The notes under the pieces: generated by a model | Database searches by the model: none | The model's input: the letters and a program-made list of their open reading frames with translations, nothing else | What the model was told of the DNA's origin: nothing | Shown here: positions 1 to 8,891 of the stretch, piece after piece | Layout: the number at the start of each line of letters is the position of its first letter | Numbering within the stretch: position 1 is the stretch's first letter | Source: Saprospiraceae bacterium | Lineage (GTDB): Bacteria; Bacteroidota; Bacteroidia; Chitinophagales; Saprospiraceae | DNA length: 64,000 bases | NCBI GenBank assembly: GCA_019187365.1 | Contig: JABARE010000007.1 | Coordinates: 1 to 64,000, forward strand | Reading direction: 5' to 3' | Made by a program: the position numbers and the translations under genes

Positions 1-350
1 TTTTTATGCTATGAAGTTGTTTTGGAAAAAGCTTTAAGTAAGAGCCTAGGTGATCATAGGTTTTGTTGGGGTGGTTGGTTAAACAATGTCGAAATGTACT
101 AAACAGCATGAAGTTTTTACCCCCCCCCCGGAGATTTAGCAAATAATTAACACTTGATAATTCTTTATCATTCTGATAGCATTCTAAACCGATCTATTTA
201 ACCGCGCAAATCAACCCATCAAATGGCTTCAGAGATGAGAATTGGAGTTTTTACCTTTTTCAATTGGGAAGTATTGATTGCCTTTTTTGTGGACTTCAAT
301 AGATTGAATCTTAGAAAGTGACCTTACTCAATTCCACCGACGTATCAAAT
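1..350. other. Gene-free DNA left of the first MITE copy
   Basis: No open frame here looks like a real gene on either strand. The only local oddity is a run of nine C residues at 121-129. The stretch is AT-rich compared with the coding DNA to its right. Confidence 0.5.
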
Positions 351-773
351 TAAAGGGCACCTCGAATAACCCGGTTTTGATGCCAGAATGAAAGGGGCTG
401 CCTCTCTTCACTCCCTGTTGATGCCAGAATGAAAAGGGATGCCTCTCTCTACTCCCTGTTGATGCCAGAATGAAGTTAGGGAAACAAGACGAGGCGCGGT
501 GAAGGAAGCTATGTGGAGCAATACCTGACTGAACCGCAACGAAGGATTGTGATGCTAAATTCATTGAGTGGGTGAGCCTGTGCGGGCTGGCTGGCGCAAG
601 AGGGAGTAGAGAGAGGCAGCCCAAAAGGGAAACAAGACGAGGCGCAGCGAAGGAAGCTATGTGGAACGATAACTGACTGAGCTGCAACGAAGGATTGTGA
701 AGCTAAATTCATTGAGTGGGTGAGCCTGTGCAGTCTGGCTGGCGCAATAGTGGGTTATTCGAGGTGTCCTAAA
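351..773. mobile_element. MITE-like element, copy A (with internal duplication)
   Basis: The element proper spans 355-769. It begins GGGCACCTCGAATAACCC and ends with the inverted complement of GGACACCTCGAATAACCC, an 18-bp terminal inverted repeat with one mismatch. It is flanked by TAAA on both sides (351-354 and 770-773), which fits a 4-bp target duplication. Inside, the word TTGATGCCAGAATGAA occurs three times (about 375-475), and a ~130-bp module containing AAGGAAGCTATGTGGA is present twice in tandem. There is no transposase, so it would depend on an enzyme supplied elsewhere. Copies B (12763-12947) and C (26287-26512) share ends and core. Confidence 0.8.
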
Positions 774-1140
774 TGATTAACCCCTCGCGATCTATTGTTT
801 GAGTTTAACAATAGCTCTCCGCTCAAGGATTTTAATGGACTCTACAAGTACGCCTGATTGCTGATTTCATGATATTCATGCATTGCTATTCAGGCATTCC
901 CTTAGAAGAACTAGGATTAATATGGAATGATATGCATGACTGCTTTATTTCCTTTGCAATCCGCTTCCTAGATAAGTTCAAGCAATATTTTTAGATCGGT
1001 GTCTGCACTTTAGGGAAAGCGCCATAATCAGATTACTTCATAGGGCCAAACCTTCCCTTTTCGATAACATTTGCATAATAACTCCATTCTTCACCTGAAG
1101 CACCGCTACCCCTGCACCACGCAAACTAACATACGTTATT
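774..1140. other. Gene-free DNA between MITE copy A and the first gene
   Basis: I see no convincing gene, RNA or repeat here. The frames that are open on the plus strand further right are shadows of the minus-strand gene that follows. Confidence 0.4.
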
Positions 1141-1157
1141 ATAACGAACGTACGTTA
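1141..1157. repeat. Copy of the dispersed AACGAACGT palindrome
   Basis: The sequence ATAACGAACGTACGTTAT has symmetric arms ATAACG/CGTTAT and lies directly against the stop codon of the minus-strand gene at 1158. A second related half-site (ACTAACATACGTTAT) overlaps to its left. It is one of about a dozen related sites in this window. Confidence 0.5.
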
Positions 1158-2318
1158 TTATTGAGGACGGATCGCCACCAACTGAACGGAGGACCTTCTT
1201 CCCCCGGTGAAAACGGAGAACTGGTATATCCCGGCGGGGAGACCCCCCAGACTCAAGCTGGTTTGAGAATGGGGTACCTCGCGCCCGGCGCCGCTAAGCC
1301 ATGTGCGGCCGGTGGTCAGGTCGCGGAGTTCCCAGCGCAGGGGACCCTGGAGTTTGCTGTGCGTCCAATCGATCAGCAGATGATCCCCGGCCGGGTTGGG
1401 AAAAGCCCGCACCGGGTGGTCACCGCGCTGGTCAGCGGCCCCGGTGAGCCCGTCCCAACCGGCAATGCGCGCCATCAGCACCCAAAAGGCCTTGGCAACG
1501 CGGATGCCTCCGGCTGAAATGCTTCCCAGGTGGCCTCCTTCGGTTTCCGTAGTGTATTGAGGACAGATGGCCGGGACAGACAGTCCGTCGTCGGGGTGTT
1601 GCTCGTCCAGGTAGTCCACTCCGTCGCGGTTGTCGTAGCAGGGTTTCCCGGCCGGGTCGTGCGACAGGATGTCGGCTACGTCGAACAACACGACCCCGTT
1701 GTTGCGGGCGTATTCCCGCATCTGAGCGTTGAACTTTTCCGATTCGGGCGTGCCGATTCCGCGGGCCAGCGAAGTTGTCCACCAAACGATCGTCTTCCCG
1801 GCATGGCGGGCGGCGAAATCCGCGTACACTTTTGCGTGGTTGCGACCGGGTTTACTGCCAAAAAAGCCATTTACCGTATCGGCAATGCGCGATCCCGGTG
1901 TCACCGCCAGATAGGAGAACTGGCATCCCGCCACGTCGAGCGTATCCATCATGGGCTCGGCAAAATCGGCAAAGCACTGCACGTCTTCCGAACAGTTGTT
2001 AGGCCAGAAAACATAAGTCCACCGGGAGCGGTCCCATACGCCGTTCCAGTAAACTTCGGAGGGGTCGACCGCATAAGCGGAATCGCGGTGCTGGTAGCGC
2101 TTGCAATAGCTGGGAGCGGTGCTCCACGGACTGGCCAGGCAGTCGAGTGAAGACGATATGTTGGCACCCACGGAGCGGTCCATAAACAGCATCCGGAGCT
2201 GTGCGGCGCGCTCCTTGTATTCCGTCGGGATGCGGTCGAAGTCAGCAACCGTGTTCCGATCGATCACCAGACCCTGCGCCGTCAGGCCAACACCACATAA
2301 CGCGAGTATGGTTGCCAT
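1158..2318 (-). CDS. Secreted T9SS cargo protein, possibly SGNH-hydrolase-like
   Basis: The frame is open back to 2576, but the start chosen is the ATG at 2318, because it opens directly with a hydrophobic stretch ending LTAQG that resembles a signal peptide; an ATG at 2456 is the alternative. The mature part (~285 residues) is rich in Trp, Tyr and Asp. Near its end it has a GGHLG segment followed by an AKAFW helix, reminiscent of the last His block of SGNH/GDSL esterases, but no clear GDS block was found, so the activity is a guess. The last ~85 residues form a typical T9SS sorting domain: FPNPAGDHLLI, then LPAGIYQFSV, then a short basic tail. The protein should therefore be exported across the outer membrane and attached or released. 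Confidence 0.75.
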   Translation of the reverse strand: MATILALCGVGLTAQGLVIDRNTVADFDRIPTEYKERAAQLRMLFMDRSVGANISSSLDCLASPWSTAPSYCKRYQHRDSAYAVDPSEVYWNGVWDRSRWTYVFWPNNCSEDVQCFADFAEPMMDTLDVAGCQFSYLAVTPGSRIADTVNGFFGSKPGRNHAKVYADFAARHAGKTIVWWTTSLARGIGTPESEKFNAQMREYARNNGVVLFDVADILSHDPAGKPCYDNRDGVDYLDEQHPDDGLSVPAICPQYTTETEGGHLGSISAGGIRVAKAFWVLMARIAGWDGLTGAADQRGDHPVRAFPNPAGDHLLIDWTHSKLQGPLRWELRDLTTGRTWLSGAGREVPHSQTSLSLGGLPAGIYQFSVFTGGRRSSVQLVAIRPQ

Positions 2319-2624
2319 CAGGCATGCCCTTATGCCCGGGATACCCGCTGCAAGGGAAACGAAGTGCGTCGAGGTGCGGTGTTCATCTGCATTGGGAGCA
2401 AACGAACAGAGGGCTTTTTCCTTCTCCGGAGAAATTTTCAGATCTGGACTGTGCATGGCGTTGAAACGTGTTTTAATTTCCGACCCGGCGTTTGCAAATA
2501 TAACGTTTCCGAAGTGCTTATTTTCCCGGAACAAAAGCCGGGCTGACCCTGGGAATGAACACACAGCAAATCGCACGTCGTGTTTGCGACCGGCTTATGC
2601 GCCGCCCACAGTCATTATCGCGGA

Positions 2625-3743
2625 TCACACCAGAGACTGGTACAGCGATTCGTATTGAGGCAGTATGCGGTCGAGGGAAAATGCATGTGCGCGATCCAGT
2701 GCGGCTCTCCGGAAGTCCGCCAGACGCCTGTCGTCGGAAAGCAACCAGCAGGCCTTTTCTGCCATTCCGGTGACGTCGCCAACGGGCAGGGTGTAACCGC
2801 ATTGTCCATCCAAGATGACCTCGCGCAGACCTCCGGCATCGGAAGCGATCACGGGAACCTCGCAAGCCATGGCCTCGAGCGCAACCAATCCAAAGCTTTC
2901 CTGTTCCGAGGGCAGCAAAAAGAGATCCGCCAGCGAGAGCAATTCTTCGACGGTATCCTGTTTTCCGAGAAATTTGACGGAAGAGCAGATGCCCCATTCT
3001 CGGCACAGGTTTTCCAGGCGGGGGCGCTCCGGCCCGTCGCCAACCAACAGCAATTTTACCGGAAACTGCTGCTGAACCCTTCTGAAAACGGAAAGTACGT
3101 CGTCAATGCGCTTGACCTTCCGGAAGTTTGAAACGTGGATCAGGATGCGCTCTCCGTCCTCGGCCATTTGCTTCCGCAACTCGGGATTTTCGCGTTTGTC
3201 AAATCGCCGGAAGTCGATGAAATTGGGAATGACGTGGATGTCCTTTTCCATGGCGAAAGTGGTCAGGGTTTGCTGACGCAAGGACGCGGAAACGGCCGTA
3301 ACCGCATCCGACTGATTGATGCTGAACTCGACCACGGGAAAGTAGGAGCGATCCGCACCGATGAGGGTAATGTCGGTACCGTGGAGGGTCGTCACAAAGG
3401 GCAAATGCACGCTCTTTGTGCGCAGGATCTCCCTGCTCAGATAACCAATGGTCGCATGGGGAAGGGCGTAATGTACGTGCAGGATGTCGAGTTTCTCAAA
3501 CAAGGCTACGTCGACAATTTTGCTGGCGAGCGCCGTATCCATTGGCGGAAATTCAAAGAGCGGGTATTCCATCGGGGCCACTTCGTGGTAAAAGACCCCT
3601 GGCAGGTAATGCGCAAGGCGGGCAGGCCGACGGTAATTGATGAAGTGCACGCGGTGCCCTTTCTCCGCCAGCGCCATTCCCAACTCGGTGGCGACCACGC
3701 CACTGCCTCCGTACGTCGGATAGCAAACGATGCCGATGTTCAT
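2625..3743 (-). CDS. bshA: N-acetyl-alpha-D-glucosaminyl L-malate synthase
   Basis: This is a family 4 glycosyltransferase of about 372 residues, the usual BshA length. The N-terminus MNIGIVCYPTYGGSGVVATE carries the BshA signature with the glycine-rich UDP-sugar loop. Other BshA-like blocks follow: VTTLHGTDITLIG, HVSNFRKVKRI, and the C-terminal EQESFGLVALEAMA with the E-x7-E pair of retaining GT4 enzymes. Family knowledge: BshA joins GlcNAc from UDP-GlcNAc to L-malate, the first step of bacillithiol (a low-molecular-weight thiol) synthesis. The start is the ATG at 3743; an upstream in-frame ATG at 3776 would add residues absent from the family. It is divergent from the MerR-type gene. No bshB or bshC is in the window. 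Confidence 0.93.
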   Translation of the reverse strand: MNIGIVCYPTYGGSGVVATELGMALAEKGHRVHFINYRRPARLAHYLPGVFYHEVAPMEYPLFEFPPMDTALASKIVDVALFEKLDILHVHYALPHATIGYLSREILRTKSVHLPFVTTLHGTDITLIGADRSYFPVVEFSINQSDAVTAVSASLRQQTLTTFAMEKDIHVIPNFIDFRRFDKRENPELRKQMAEDGERILIHVSNFRKVKRIDDVLSVFRRVQQQFPVKLLLVGDGPERPRLENLCREWGICSSVKFLGKQDTVEELLSLADLFLLPSEQESFGLVALEAMACEVPVIASDAGGLREVILDGQCGYTLPVGDVTGMAEKACWLLSDDRRLADFRRAALDRAHAFSLDRILPQYESLYQSLV

Positions 3744-3775
3744 GACTCGCTCCATGGCGCAAAATAAACAATCCA

Positions 3776-4729
3776 TTGCGCCGAATGTTATACCCTGCGG
3801 TTCTTTATCCGTACACTGTCTTGGCCATATATTCCATAGCGGACCTCGAAATGCTGACCGGCATCAAAGCCCATACCATCCGGATATGGGAAAAGCGCTA
3901 TGCCTTGATCACCCCCAAGCGCACCCACACGAACATCCGCTACTATACCGACGACGACCTCCGCAGACTCGCCAACATTGCCTTGCTCAACCAGCAGGGG
4001 GTTAAGATCTCGCTGCTCTCGGGCATGCCCGCCCAGGAGATTGAATCTCGCGTTGCCGACATCAATTCGGTAGAGGTCTTCAACCGCGATGCCCTGGATG
4101 CCCTGACCCTTTCCATCCTGCAGCTGAACGACAAGAATTTTACCCACCTTGTCAATACAAACATCAACCAACTGGGATTTGACCAGACGCTCGAGCAAAT
4201 TCTCATGCCTCTCCTCGACAAGCTCAACGCCATGTGGCTCACCGGGAGTTTTAAAAAAGTGCACGAGGAGTTTGTGAGTCGCATCATCAAAAAGAAGATC
4301 ATTCAGGAACTGCGCAAATTCGAAACCCAGGAAGTCGCCGGCGATGCAAGTTTTCTGCTCTTTCAGCCGCATGAAGAGAAGCAGGAACTGAACCAGCTTT
4401 TTGTTGAACTTTTTATTCGCAAAAATCATTTGAAGGTCATCGACCTGGGAGGAGATCTCCTGGTCAGCGACCTGCTCGATGCCATCCAGATCGCCAGGCC
4501 CAAATTTCTGTTTACCATCGCCCACGAAAAATCTTCAGTAGACTATATCTCTGACCTCGTCAGTGCACTGGGTGAACTCAACGACCCGCCCATTCTCCTG
4601 CTCACTGGATATTGTGCAAATCAATTTGCGGATCAGACGCGCTTTGTACGTGTTACAGAAGGCTTTGAAGACCTCGAAAAATTCATCCAGGCGGTTCGCG
4701 AAATGAACGGCGCTGCCGGAAAGGCCTGA
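3776..4729 (+). CDS. MerR-family regulator with a B12-binding-like C-terminal region
   Basis: The N-terminal ~75 residues are a MerR winged helix-turn-helix (SIADLEMLTGIKAHTIRIWE, then TPKRTHTNIRYYTDDDLRRL). The middle and C-terminal parts follow the layout of the LitR/CarH-type cobalamin sensors: a helical segment with HEEFVSRIIKKKIIQEL, then a Rossmann-like domain (LKVIDLGGDLLVSDLLDAI). The His that ligates cobalt in classical B12-binding domains (the DxHxxG position) appears to be Lys or Gln here (PHEEKQELN), so B12 or light sensing is doubtful. The true start could be the TTG at 3821, which gives the family-like MAIYSIADLEML. It is divergent from bshA; its target is unknown. Confidence 0.85.
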   Translation: MRRMLYPAVLYPYTVLAIYSIADLEMLTGIKAHTIRIWEKRYALITPKRTHTNIRYYTDDDLRRLANIALLNQQGVKISLLSGMPAQEIESRVADINSVEVFNRDALDALTLSILQLNDKNFTHLVNTNINQLGFDQTLEQILMPLLDKLNAMWLTGSFKKVHEEFVSRIIKKKIIQELRKFETQEVAGDASFLLFQPHEEKQELNQLFVELFIRKNHLKVIDLGGDLLVSDLLDAIQIARPKFLFTIAHEKSSVDYISDLVSALGELNDPPILLLTGYCANQFADQTRFVRVTEGFEDLEKFIQAVREMNGAAGKA

Positions 4730-4859
4730 GGGGCATAGCGACCTTTTCCATCGTACTCCACTCCCGTTTTTTTTAGGAATTTATACCCGCAAGCATTGAT
4801 GAGTTCATTGCAGGAACCGCTTCCATGGTGTAGGTATTTTTGATCAGCTACATCCCACC

Positions 4860-5822
4860 TCAGCAATACCTGCCTGTGGCCAGGTACTGTTGCACGTAAT
4901 CGCGCACCGCATCGCCAAATTCCCACATCGGTTTGCTGTAGCCCGTGTGGCGAAGTTTCTGCATATTGGCGCAGGTATAATTCTGGTAGGTTTTCAACAA
5001 GTCGCCGGGCATATCGATGAACTCGATGTCCGGAACGAGGCTGAGCGCTTCGAACACTGAATTCGCAAGTGCAATAAAAGTATGCGCCTGGCCCGTACCC
5101 AGATTGTAAATGCCGTTCGGACGGCTGTTGCTGAAAAAATCGAAGAGCACATCCACAACGTCAGGCACGTAAATGAAATCGCGCTGTTGCCCTCCATTGT
5201 GAATCAAAGGATCGTTGGAGCGGAACAATTTCATTTTACCCGTCTGCCGGATCTGGTGGAATGCATGGAAGATCACCGAAGCCATGCGCCCCTTGTGGTA
5301 CTCGTTGGGACCAAAGACGTTGAAAAATTTAAATCCGGCCCAACGGGGCGGTGCATCTGTCTGTTCGAGTACCCAGCAGTCCATGTTCTGTTTTGACCAC
5401 CCGTAGGCATTCAGCGGCTGCAATTGTGGAATGAGCGCGTGGTCGTCGCTATACCCCAGCTTTCCGTCGCCATAAGTTGCGGCACTGGAAGCGTAGATCA
5501 GGGGTATTCCGCCCCGGGTGCAAAGGCTCCAGATGATCTTTGAGTAGCCGTGATTCAATTCAACGAACACTTGTTCGTCCCGTTCCGTGGTATCGGTGCG
5601 GGCGCCAATGTGAAACACGCATCGCACGTCCTTCAGGTGAGATGCCAGCCAGTCTGGAAACAATTTGCGGTCGAGGTAAGTGCGATAGCCTTTGTTGGTC
5701 AGGTTGGGCGCTGCGCTTTTTTCCGGAGCGTCCACCAGGATGAGGTCCTCGTATCCGCTGCGGTTGAGTCGCTCCACCAGGCACGATCCGATAAAGCCCG
5801 CTGCCCCGGTTACGGCGATCAT
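4860..5822 (-). CDS. hldD: ADP-L-glycero-D-manno-heptose 6-epimerase
   Basis: This is an extended short-chain dehydrogenase of 320 residues. The NADP-binding loop is TGAAGFIGS at residues 5-13, and the catalytic YGWSK has Tyr140 and Lys144, the positions known for HldD. RTDTTERDEQVF, FKFFNVFGPNEYHKG and QQRDFIYVPDVV are further HldD-family blocks. Family knowledge: it epimerises ADP-D-glycero-manno-heptose to the L-glycero form for the LPS inner core. The start ATG at 5822 overlaps the gcvP stop as ATGA, which indicates translational coupling, although the two proteins have no obvious metabolic link. Confidence 0.93.
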   Translation of the reverse strand: MIAVTGAAGFIGSCLVERLNRSGYEDLILVDAPEKSAAPNLTNKGYRTYLDRKLFPDWLASHLKDVRCVFHIGARTDTTERDEQVFVELNHGYSKIIWSLCTRGGIPLIYASSAATYGDGKLGYSDDHALIPQLQPLNAYGWSKQNMDCWVLEQTDAPPRWAGFKFFNVFGPNEYHKGRMASVIFHAFHQIRQTGKMKLFRSNDPLIHNGGQQRDFIYVPDVVDVLFDFFSNSRPNGIYNLGTGQAHTFIALANSVFEALSLVPDIEFIDMPGDLLKTYQNYTCANMQKLRHTGYSKPMWEFGDAVRDYVQQYLATGRYC

Positions 5823-8683
5823 GCGTCCTGCAAATAGCTTTCCATTGGCGGGCAGGTGCAAACCAGATTGCGATCGCCATGTGCATTGTTGACCCTGCTT
5901 ACAGATGGCCAGAATTTAGTTCCCTGCCGCAGGTAAGGAAGCGGGAAGGCCGCCTTTTCCCTTCCGTAGGGCAGTTCGTAATGGTCAGAGCAGACCACGG
6001 CAGCCGTATGGGGGGCGTTGCAGAGTACGTTTTGGTCGTGGGGGTATTCACCTCGGGCAATTTCCTGGATCTCTTCGTAAATGCTCAGCAGGGCGTCGCA
6101 AAAACGGTCGAGTTCTGCGAGGTCTTCCGATTCTGTGGGCTCGATCATGATGGTCCCGGCAACGGGGAACGACAGGGTAGGTGCGTGAAATCCGTAATCC
6201 ATCAATCGCTTGGCCACGTCTTCTGCGCTGACGCCGGCATCTTTGAAGGGGCGCAGGTCGATGATGAGTTCGTGCGCCACGCGCCCAAGGGCTCCGGTGT
6301 ACAGTACCTTGTAATGGGAGGAAAGCCTGCTGGCGATGTAGTTTGCGTTGAGGATGGCGTATTCGGTCGCGCTGAGCAGTCCTTCGGGCCCGAGCATGCG
6401 GATGTATGCGTGGGAAATGATCAGTATGCTTGCGCTGCCAAAAGCAGCGCTCGAAACGGACGGAACGGGTTTGCCGTCACTTCCCTGGATATAGGGGTGC
6501 GAGGGCAAAAAGGGTTTCAGCTTTTCGTTGACGCAGATCGGACCAACACCCGGTCCACCTCCCCCGTGAGGTATGGCAAAGGTCTTGTGCAGGTTGAGGT
6601 GGCATACGTCGGCACCGATGATCGCAGGGCTGGTGACTCCCACCTGGGCATTCATGTTCGCTCCGTCCATGTAAACCATGCCTCCGTTCCGGTGGACGAT
6701 GTCGCAGATCTCGCGAATGGCCGTTTCGAAAACGCCGTGGGTCGACGGGTAAGTGACCATAAGGCAGGCAAGTTCGTCCCGATGGGCTTCTGCCTTTTCG
6801 CGCAGCGCATCGACGATGATGTTGCCGTGGTCGTCGCAAGGGGTCACCACGACTTCGTAACCGGCAACAACGGCGCTGGCTGGGTTGGTGCCATGTGCCG
6901 AAGAGGGGATCAGTGCAATTTTGCGCCGGTGGTCACCCCTGGCTTCGTGGTAGGCGCGAATGGTCAGCAGCCCGGCAAATTCACCCTGGGCTCCCGAATT
7001 GGGTTGCAGGGAACAGGCAGCAAATCCGGTAATGGTACACAGGTACTGCTCAAGTTCAGAAATGAGTTGCCGGTATCCGGCAGCCTGGTCCTGCGGTACA
7101 AAGGGATGCAAATTGGCAAATGCTGGCCAGCTCACCGGGATCATTTCCGTGGCAGCGTTGAGTTTCATGGTGCACGAGCCCAGGGAGATCATGGAATGTA
7201 CCAGCGACAGGTCTTTGTTTTCCAGCCGCTTGATGTAGCGCATCATCGCAGATTCGGTATGGTAGCTGTTGAAGATGGCATGGGTCATGAACTCCGAACT
7301 GCGAACCAGGGCAGAGGGAATGGACGGCTGAACCGGTTTTGAGAGGTGGAAGGGTTTCCCTTCTGAAAACACGGCGCAGATTTCCGACAAATCCTGGATG
7401 CCATGGGTTTCGTCGATGCTGATCCGTACGCAGGAATCTGCATACCAGAAGTTTATGCCCGCCGCTTCAGCACGGCTTCTCAGGGCCTTTAGGGCGCCGT
7501 CACCGAGTTTAACGGAAAGGGTGTCGAAGTAGGCCTGGTTTTCGAGTTTGAAACCCAGTCCGGTCAGCGCTTGTGCAAGGGATCCCGCCAGGCTGTGAAT
7601 CCTTTTGGCAATGGCCTTCAGGCCAATGGGGCCGTGGTAAACGCCGTACATGGAGGCCATAATGGCCAGCAATGCCTGAGCTGTGCAGATGTTGGAGGTG
7701 GCCTTCTCGCGACGAATGTGCTGCTCGCGTGTCTGCAGCGCCATGCGCAGGGCGTTATGTCCGTGGGCATCTATGGAGACGCCGATGATCCTGCCTGGGA
7801 TGCTGCGCTTATACTCTTCCCTGGTGGCAAAGAAGGCAGCGTGTGGCCCGCCGAATCCCATGGGAACGCCAAATCGCTGGCTGTTGCCAAAAGCAACGTC
7901 AGCCCCCAGCTCGCCGGGACTTTTCAGCAGACAAAGGGCCATGAGGTCCGTCGCCATGGCGACCAGGGCTCCTGACTGGTGCGTGCGATCGATGAAGCTT
8001 GCCAGCTCCCGGATGGAGCCGGTTTTGTCGGGATATTGCAAAAGGACTCCAAAACAGTTGGCGGGGAGTGGGTCGGTTTCCCAGTCACCCACGGCGATTT
8101 CGATGCCCGCGGGCCAGGCCCTTGAATGAAGAACGGCAAGGGTTTGGTCATAGACACCCCGGTCCACAAAAAAGACATTGGGCGAACTTTCCCGGGTTTT
8201 GCCGGCCTTTTGATGGTAAAACATCAGCATGGCTTCTGCCGCGGCCGTTCCCTCGTCGAGCAGCGAGGCGTTCGCTATCGGCAAGCCGGTCAGGTCGGCC
8301 ACCATGGTCTGAAAATTGAGCAGCGCCTCCAGGCGCCCCTGGGATATCTCGGCCTGGTAAGGCGTATATTGGGTATACCACCCGGGATTTTGAAAGACGT
8401 TTCGCAATATGGGAGAAGGCGTCACCGTGCCGAAGTAGCCCTGTCCGATGAAATTGCGAAAAAGCTCGTTTTTGGCAGCGTAGCCCTCGAGCATGCGCAG
8501 GTATTCATACTCGGGTAATGCAGGAGGAAGGTCGAGCGGACCATCCATGCGGATGTCGTCAGGAATGGTCTGGCCGATGAGCTCATCCAGGCTGCCGACT
8601 CCGGTGGCTTTGAGCAGGATGCTGCGATCGGGGCCGAGGGTGCCTATATGGCGGGATACAAACTGGTCGTGTCTTGGAAACAT
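5819..8683 (-). CDS. gcvP: Glycine dehydrogenase (decarboxylating), P-protein of the glycine cleavage system
   Basis: This is a full-length single-chain P-protein of about 954 residues. The PLP-binding lysine is Lys700 in NLHKTFAIPHGGGGPGVG, and the N-terminus FPRHDQFVSRHIG is typical. Other family blocks are LGSCTMKLN, PNSGAQGEFAGL and HGTNPASAVVAG. The P-protein decarboxylates glycine and passes the aminomethyl group to the lipoyl group of H-protein. The start is the ATG at 8683; a TTG six bases upstream is less likely. A TATTTTTG element (complement at 8706-8713) may be its -7 box. No glycine riboswitch was recognised in the short leader. gcvT and gcvH are not in this window. Confidence 0.95.
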   Translation of the reverse strand: MFPRHDQFVSRHIGTLGPDRSILLKATGVGSLDELIGQTIPDDIRMDGPLDLPPALPEYEYLRMLEGYAAKNELFRNFIGQGYFGTVTPSPILRNVFQNPGWYTQYTPYQAEISQGRLEALLNFQTMVADLTGLPIANASLLDEGTAAAEAMLMFYHQKAGKTRESSPNVFFVDRGVYDQTLAVLHSRAWPAGIEIAVGDWETDPLPANCFGVLLQYPDKTGSIRELASFIDRTHQSGALVAMATDLMALCLLKSPGELGADVAFGNSQRFGVPMGFGGPHAAFFATREEYKRSIPGRIIGVSIDAHGHNALRMALQTREQHIRREKATSNICTAQALLAIMASMYGVYHGPIGLKAIAKRIHSLAGSLAQALTGLGFKLENQAYFDTLSVKLGDGALKALRSRAEAAGINFWYADSCVRISIDETHGIQDLSEICAVFSEGKPFHLSKPVQPSIPSALVRSSEFMTHAIFNSYHTESAMMRYIKRLENKDLSLVHSMISLGSCTMKLNAATEMIPVSWPAFANLHPFVPQDQAAGYRQLISELEQYLCTITGFAACSLQPNSGAQGEFAGLLTIRAYHEARGDHRRKIALIPSSAHGTNPASAVVAGYEVVVTPCDDHGNIIVDALREKAEAHRDELACLMVTYPSTHGVFETAIREICDIVHRNGGMVYMDGANMNAQVGVTSPAIIGADVCHLNLHKTFAIPHGGGGPGVGPICVNEKLKPFLPSHPYIQGSDGKPVPSVSSAAFGSASILIISHAYIRMLGPEGLLSATEYAILNANYIASRLSSHYKVLYTGALGRVAHELIIDLRPFKDAGVSAEDVAKRLMDYGFHAPTLSFPVAGTIMIEPTESEDLAELDRFCDALLSIYEEIQEIARGEYPHDQNVLCNAPHTAAVVCSDHYELPYGREKAAFPLPYLRQGTKFWPSVSRVNNAHGDRNLVCTCPPMESYLQDA

Positions 8684-8829
8684 GGTCAAATTTTAAATCA
8701 GGCTGCAAAAATAGGGTTTCGCCCGGCAGAAAATGCAGTCGGCTGCCCAAAGTTGAAGGCCGGGAATCACTTTTCACAAAGAGGATTGCAGCCCTCCGGC
8801 CAGGGGCGTATGTTCCTCCGGGAGGCAAT

Positions 8830-8883
8830 CCCCCCCCCCCTTTGCGGCAGGCGTCCGCATTATACTTACGAACGTTTGTTTGT
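8830..8883. repeat. Eleven-C tract and a dispersed-palindrome copy between gcvP and nosY
   Basis: A run of eleven C residues lies at 8830-8840. The sequence TTACGAACGTTTGTTTGT at 8866-8883, just beyond the nosY stop codon, is a copy of the window-wide AACGAACGTT palindrome. No gene lies in the 8684-8891 gap. Confidence 0.5.
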
Positions 8884-8891
8884 TTCATGGA

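Noticed and set aside
328-712. Minus-strand open frames inside MITE copy A
   Set aside because: Both frames arise from the duplicated non-coding module and repeat the same peptide wording; they resemble no transposase.
5879-7342. A 487-codon open frame antisense to gcvP
   Set aside because: It lies wholly within the well-supported gcvP gene, has no recognisable domain, and is the usual by-product of GC-rich codon usage.
8684-8891. Glycine riboswitch ahead of gcvP
   Set aside because: The leader is short and lacks the conserved glycine-aptamer elements as far as can be judged by eye.
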